From positions 70,320,355-70,384,354 of the forward strand of contig NC_016131.3 of NCBI RefSeq assembly GCF_000005505.3: a stretch of DNA of 64,000 nt, in the 5' to 3' direction. Positions within the stretch are counted from its first letter, which is position 1, and every line of letters starts with the position of its first letter. Shown one piece after another: positions 58,548 through 64,000 of the stretch. Both the position numbers and the translations under genes were made by a program. Origin of the DNA: Brachypodium distachyon (Eukaryota; Streptophyta; Magnoliopsida; Poales; Poaceae). The notes beneath the pieces are model-generated. The model saw only the letters and a program-made list of their open reading frames with translations, did not search any database and had not been told where the DNA came from.

Positions 58548-59323
58548 CAGTCGGCTGAGAAACCACATTTCTCAGTCGACCGGCCTGGGTACGTGCATGC
58601 GAGTCGGTGCGTGTGCCTGCGTGCGTGTGTTTGAGATCACAATGAAAAACATTCATCATTACAGTAACATTAATTAATTCAGTCTGCACTGATCGAAAAC
58701 ACACTTAACAGCACAACGATCGCCACGGAGAAAAGAAAAAAGAAAATTGCAGGTAAAACTTTATGCACGATTTTAAAATTGCAGGTGAAAATTTATGTGC
58801 GATTATAAAAATTGCAGGTAAAACGATTCTGAAAATTGCAGGTGAAGTGTTATGCACGATTCCAAATTGCAGCTGAAAGTTTACGTGCGACTAAAAATTA
58901 CAGGTGAAAATTTACATGTGGTTGTAAAAATTACATGTGCTCACAAAGGTAAGGTATGCGCTCAGTACATTTATAGTGGTGAGTTTGCATGCTTGTGAGC
59001 GTCAAAACCAATCCTTGGAACAACATCTATCGAAAATAAGTAGTTTTGTGTATTTCTAGAAACGAAAGACACAAAGTGCATAGTACATGTTTCCAAGTTA
59101 CAGAAAAAGCCACACACAAATAATTAAAAAGGCGAAACACCTAAATGAAAACTAGCCAGCCCCACCTACACATGTTAACCACACAGGGCCACAGGCGCAG
59201 CCAGCTGAACCTTCGAACCAAAACGTAATAGCTCAAACAATTTAATAGGACACAAATCTCCACACATGAATCGGCACGGCAACTCACACGGTCGACTGAG
59301 AAATAAGATTTCTCAGCCGACTG
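58548..59323. mobile_element. TIR element with internal tandem repeats
   Basis: About 36-bp inverted termini: CAGTCGGCTGAGAAA...TTTCTCAGTCGACCG (58548-58583) and its complement at 59288-59323. Each terminus is itself nearly palindromic around CTCAGTCGACTGAG. The element lies just past the dehydrogenase 3' end and contains no coding sequence. Target duplications were not found. Confidence 0.65.
58745..58942. repeat. Tandem repeat AAAATTGCAGGTGAAA
   Basis: About six imperfect copies of a 30-37-bp unit with core AAATT(G/A)CAGGTGAAA(A)TTTA(T)G(T/C)(G/A)CGAT. They lie in the left half of the TIR element. Confidence 0.75.
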
Positions 59324-59399
59324 TGCATCAGCAAATCCGCATATATACACACACACTCTCTCGCTACCAGAGGTGATTGACTTGTGGGTCGGTGACATG

Positions 59400-61531
59400 T
59401 TTACGGTATAGATGCCCGGGCATTTCGCCCTTTGTCCTGGGCTTTGTCAGTAAACTACTCCTACATGCAGGTACTCCATATGCAAGACCTGTTCATGTCA
59501 GAAAAACGTGACATGTCAACAGTGCCGCACGCACGCTCTGGACACACGAGGGCATGCACCATCCATCGTATCTATCACAGTCGCGTGCAAGTACTAGGAG
59601 CACAATGCATGCATGGGCAACGCAGGGCTGAATTGTCTTGTTCGATTGGACCCGTCGATCCGCCAAAGGACCCGATGCTTCGGACGCCATGCATGCATGC
59701 ATGGGAATCGTGGAAAAGCGGCCATGCCACTGCATTTGCATCCAAGAAGAACCGCGAATGATTGCGCCCGTGGCCGCAGCGCTGTGCTGTACGTCGCGTA
59801 GGGTACGTACTACCGCTACAGTTGTGGGTGCTGCAAAAGGAAGGTGTGGCCTTGGCATTTCCCTCTCGGACTTGGACGTTTCCCGGAACCAGGGCTTGGA
59901 CGGTCGCTGTGCGAGATGGTCGCTGGCTACTTCCTGTCTTTGGATAATGGTTGTTGATGGTTGCTGAACGTGAATGGTGACCAGCTGACTAGCCAGGATA
60001 TTTTGCTTTCTTTTGGGTTCTCTGATGGATGATAACATGCTACCGTGAATGGGTCTAGTGCTGCTGTTCTCCGTGGGACAGGAACTAGCTTAGGTGTTCT
60101 ACTTCTATCAGACGGGGAGATTGGGACGTCAATATTCGATCAGTGTTCCCTTTCTGGGCCGGGTATGATCAGCAGATGCTGTTGTCATTTTAGAACCGAG
60201 GGAATGCTAATCTTCGTTGCAACTTAATAAGGGTCTCTAGAGTAGATTGAAAGCAAAAGGAGGGAAGAACTCCGATAGAAAGAAGCATGTGAAGTTGGCT
60301 AAGTTAGGGCGAAAGATGATAGCGACCGGTCCTTTTTTGAACTCTGAAATAAGGAAGTTGAGTGTGGATGACCCGCTGTGTATGGCCCACATATTCCAGG
60401 CCTTCACAGAGCCCATCCAGAGGAGGTGGCCAATCAAAGGAGACTGCCCCATCCAGGCCCTCAGCCATTGAAATGGATCAAGCCAACTCCGTCCAGGCCC
60501 AGCCTCATCGTTGACCCGACCAAAAAGAAAGGAAGCCACTTTTGCACCGGAAGAAAAACCGTGTTCCTTGCGTTGCGTGCGCTGCAAAGGCGCACCATGC
60601 ATGTCTCACGAGACCTCTCGATATGGGAGGCACACCACAGACCACTGTCTTTTTTTTCAAGTCTTCCGTGGAAAAGCTGCACCTGGCACGGCACGTAGCG
60701 AAGCGTAACAACCTTTGACCTCTACGATGCAGCTCGCTGGCACAAGACGTAAGGACGAGCCCGGTGCCATGTTCTCGAATGATTGGATCAACTTCCGCCG
60801 AGATGGTCTCAGACTCTCAGTGCGTACTGTCTGTATGACGAAACCAATAATTCACTGACAGGAATTTGAGTACCCCACGGCTCTGCGGTCAACAGAGAAC
60901 TCTGCAAAATGCTTACCAACATGATCCCCTGCAAATTTCACCACCGAGATCTCATCATCAATGTAACGGTACGTGTCATGGTTGTCAGCGAACACATTGA
61001 CACGGAGCGGACTCAAGGTACTAATCGAGAGGGGACGAGGATCGTAAGCATTCGAAAAATTTAAATGTAGACACAAAAATAGAAGGATAGAGACAAGTGT
61101 TGAGGTTCAATGGAAGCAATCTCTATATACTGTACCATGAACATAACATAAGGAGATAAGAAAATTTCACCACTACTAAGCTGAGGCACATAGCGTTCCC
61201 TGTTAGAATTTTTTATGATAGATCGACGTTAGCAATCCAGCATTATGCGTGTGGATCAGAATTTCTAACAAAATTGTATTAAGGGCCTCTTTGATTCGGA
61301 ACGAATAGGTAGAGGACAATATAGCTTATGACATATGTGCAGTGCCTCTTTGATTTCGTGGATCACAAAATCTCATGACACGTCATTATCCTGTCCGAAC
61401 CAAACAGGTATTCTCGGACTAAGGTTTTAATTGATCGGGATTAGATACGTTAGAGGCCGAAAATCCAGGAGTAGAAGGTTGGAGTTTGATTCAGGACAAG
61501 TCCTACAAATTCAGAGTTAAAATGGATTTTT
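59400..61531. other. Intergenic region, mostly unassigned
   Basis: No gene is recognised. A minus-strand frame at 61076-60852 reads LRVNVFADNHDTYRYIDDEISVV-type sequence followed by FAGDHVGKHFAEF. It looks protein-like but I cannot name a family. 60240-60370 has a lysine-rich plus-strand frame (KAKGGKNSDRKKHVKLAKLGRK), also unassigned; an organellar origin is possible but unproven. Confidence 0.35.
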
Positions 61532-61737
61532 TGTTGAAGTAGTCAGCCTTTTCAGTTATCTCCGATATAGTTTTTGGTCTCCTCCACCTTCTTCGGCTGC
61601 TGCCAATTTTGTGGTTGTGGAGGACGTGCTGTATAGCCACGTCGTACGTCCGCTGAGCCTTGTAACTTGGGTATTTATGCCCCTATCGCAATCAATCAAA
61701 TCAAGCATTGCATCAAATCTCCCTCTCAGCTTCTACA
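61532..61737 (+). mobile_element. 5' LTR of Ty1/copia element
   Basis: This begins TGTTGAAG, ends CTTCTACA and is followed directly by TGGTATCAGA (61738-61747), the initiator-Met-tRNA primer-binding site. A TATTTATG TATA-like box lies near 61669. At 206 bp the LTR is short, as in several copia families. The 3' LTR lies beyond the window. Confidence 0.75.
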
Positions 61738-61795
61738 TGGTATCAGATTCCCTCTAGTTTCCATACTAACCCGATCCTATTCGCTTCCGCTCACC

Positions 61796-62700
61796 ATGGA
61801 TTTCTTCTCCGACTCCAGCTCTTCCGCTGGCGGTGATCAGACCACCAACCCCTTCACCTCCCCTCCTCCTCCTCCTCCTCCTCCCCCTTCCCTGCCACCG
61901 ATCCAGCCCTTGCCTGCCTCTTCCCTTCTCCACCTCCCCATTCGTTCCCTCGTCCCCGACGTCCTCGATCTCGAGAAGGGGAACTACATTCGCTGGAGCC
62001 GCTTTTTTCAGTCCGTCTTCCGACAGTTCGGCCTCCGCGATCACGTCAACGGTAGCGTGCTCGCCTCGGATCGCCTCCAGGACGCCAAGTGGATGCAGAG
62101 CGATTTCTGCATCGTCTCCTGGCTCTACTCCACCATCACCCAGGAGATTCTCGACATCGTCATGCAGCCGGACGACACTGCGCTTCACCTCTGGAGCGCC
62201 CTCGCCGACCTGTTCCTCGACAACAGTCTATAGCGGCAAGTCTTCTACCTCCAGGAGTTTCACTCGCTGTACCAGGGTGACATGTCTATCACGGAGTACT
62301 GCAGCCGCCTCAAGACCCTCGCCGACAATCTCCGCGCCGTTGGTGCGCCCGTCAGCGACCGGACCATGCTGGCCAACACCTCGCGCGGCCTTCGCGGCGA
62401 CTTCAGCAACGCCGTCTCCAACCTGAACCTGCTGACGACTCCGCCGACCTTCCAGCGCGCCAGATCCTATCTCCTGCAGGAAGAGAAGCGCCTCGCCAAC
62501 ACGGCCAAGATGGAGAACGCCACGGCGTTGTACGCCGGCGGGAAACAGGCACCGGCGCCTCAACCTGTAGCAGCGGCTCTTGCACCAGCGGCCCCCTCCT
62601 CCTCCAAGGGGAACAGGCAAAAGAAGAAGGGAAACAACGACGTCAGGCAGCGCGGCAACAACAGCAACTCGGCGCTCCGGCCACCAGCGCCCCTCCCTGG
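61796..62700 (+). pseudogene. Copia gag with nonsense codon
   Basis: From the ATG near 61796 the frame reads MDFFSDSSSS, a proline run, then LEKGNYIRWSRFFQSVFRQF and LWSALADLFLDNSL. A TAG at 62231-62233 breaks it, after which the same frame goes on with RQVFYLQEFHSLYQGDMSI and MLANTSRGLRGDFSNAV. These are the conserved blocks of the plant copia gag (UBN2/retrotran_gag type). A basic KGNRQKKKGNN stretch follows, and the frame is lost near 62690. Gag would form the virus-like particle. Confidence 0.85.
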
Positions 62701-64000
62701 GTCCCGTCCACGTACAACCCTTGGACCGGCGTCGTCCAGGCATGGCCGTTTCCTCCGAACCAGGCGCCGAAGGCTGGTCCAAGTCTGCTCGGCCCGCGCC
62801 CTGGTATGCCTCTGCCGCACGCCTTTTACGCCGGTCCTCTACCAACCTACGCTCCACCGCCGGTGCCGCCGCCCTCCGCTCCGTACCAGCCGCCGCACCA
62901 GCTCGACCCGGCTCTCCTGGCTGCACTGCACTCGGCGCCGGCCCGCGACTTCAACAACCCAGGCGACTGGTTCCTCGACACATGCGCCGCTTCTCATATG
63001 GCCTCTAACCCTGGTACTCTCACCGTTCGTTCCTCTTCCTCTTTACCATCTCGTATTGTCGTCGGGAATGGGGCATCTATGCCTATCACCCATTCTGGAC
63101 ACACTGTGATCCTTACTCCCTCTTCATCTTTACAACTTCACAATATCCTTGTTTCTCCTTCTTTGATTAAGAATCTCATTTCCGTGCGTGCTCTTACCCG
63201 TGATAATTCCATTTCCATTGAGTTTGATCCTTTTGGTTTTACTGTTAAGGACCTTCACACCAGGGTGGCACTCTTCCGCAGTGATAGCACCGGTGACCTT
63301 TACCCGCTGCGGCCGTCACCACCCTGTTCAGCCACGCCACAGAGCTTCTCCGTCACCGTCGACACCTGGCACGCTCGGCTTGGCCATCCAGGGCGTGATG
63401 TTCAGCAGCGCATTTTACAGTTTTTTCCTTTTACATGTACTCCTTCTTCTAGTCATAGCTGCCATGCATGTCGCATTGGCAAGCATGTTAGGCTTCCCTT
63501 TTCAGAATCATTGTCGATATCCACTGTTCCATTTCAGTTAGTGCATTGTGATCTCTGGACTTCTCCCATTCCTAGCAATTCTGGTCTAAAATACTACCTA
63601 GTCGTTCTAGACGATTTCTATCATTACACCTGGACCTTCCCCCTTCGTCGCGAGTCTGACGTTCCAACCACTCTGATTAATTTTCACGCCTACGTTCGCA
63701 CCCAGTTCAACCTTCCCATCCAGATCCAGTGCCTTCAAACCGACAACGGCCGTGAGTTCGACAATGGCGTGCCGCGCTCCTTCTTCTCTTCTCAGGGCAT
63801 CATCTTACGGCTCACCTGCCCCTACACCTCACAGCAAAATGGCCGAGCTGAGCGTGTTCTTCGCACTATCAATGACAGCGTCCGCACACTGCTCTTCCAT
63901 GCCGGCATTCCTCCTCGGCTCTGGCCTGATGCACTAGCCACTTCTACTCACCTTCTCAATCTCCGCCCCACTCGTGCACGTGCCCATGCCACTCCCCATC
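62700..64000 (+). CDS. Copia protease and integrase (partial)
   Basis: In the frame through 62947 the protease reads WFLDTCAASHMA, where DTG is changed to DTC, a variant that might lower activity. GNGASMPITHSG follows. The GAG-pre-integrase and zinc-binding part has WHARLGHPG and CHACRIGKH. The integrase core follows: VHCDLWTSP (first Asp), LQTDNGREF (second Asp) and QQNGRAERVLR (Glu). I see no stop codon in this frame from 62947 to the window end. RT is outside the window. Confidence 0.8.

Larger units (their letters stand above)
61738..64000 (+). mobile_element. Ty1/copia retrotransposon internal region (runs off window)
   Basis: Order: primer-binding site, gag, protease, integrase. Integrase before RT is the Ty1/copia order. 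RT and RNase H must lie to the right. Gag has a nonsense codon and gag and pol are in different frames, so this copy is defective at least at those points. Confidence 0.88.

Overview
This is nuclear DNA of a grass, most likely a Pooideae member with a compact genome (Brachypodium-like). The evidence is a PDS protein that reads like the cereal enzyme, an Au-type SINE, many short Stowaway-like MITEs with CTCCCTCCG termini, L1-type LINEs, Ty3 and Ty1 retroelements and a fragment of grass-type plastid DNA. The species call is inference.

Layout. 0.6-6.2 kb holds a wrecked minus-strand Ty3/gypsy element, in which a coiled-coil transposon protein is joined to a reverse-transcriptase stub. A solo LTR with a perfect 5-bp target duplication follows (6.9-7.7 kb). 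7.9-22.4 kb is the most unusual part: two tandem copies of a non-coding locus packed with box C/D snoRNA-like units (about 25 recognisable, complete to decayed). Each copy has the same TATA plus TGGGCC promoter and a conserved 3' exon. A LINE has inserted in the 3' part of the second copy, and a second LINE with a perfect 12-bp target duplication lies just downstream (22.6-24.9 kb).

Protein genes. Four genes lie on the minus strand between 25 and 43 kb: a two-exon WEB-family coiled-coil protein, an intronless 989-residue PPR protein, a three-exon COR27/COR28-like cold and clock regulator with evening elements and G-boxes upstream, and a complete 14-exon phytoene desaturase (PDS, 578 aa). A plastid rps2-atpI fragment lies between the PPR and COR27-like genes. 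On the plus strand at 56.6-58.3 kb is a six-exon TIC32-like short-chain dehydrogenase.

Repeats elsewhere. A 2.4-kb Pack-MULE-like inverted-repeat element lies at 44.2-46.6 kb. A fold-back element and an Au SINE lie at 55.0-55.7 kb, and a terminal-inverted-repeat element with internal tandem repeats follows the dehydrogenase. A Ty1/copia element with short LTRs runs off the right end. 47-54 kb is intergenic sequence in which I recognise no gene.

Functions. PDS, the dehydrogenase and the WEB protein point to plastid-related roles, and the COR27-like gene to cold and clock control. Nothing suggests the four minus-strand genes work as a unit. The snoRNA loci would act in the nucleolus, guiding 2'-O-methylation of rRNA.
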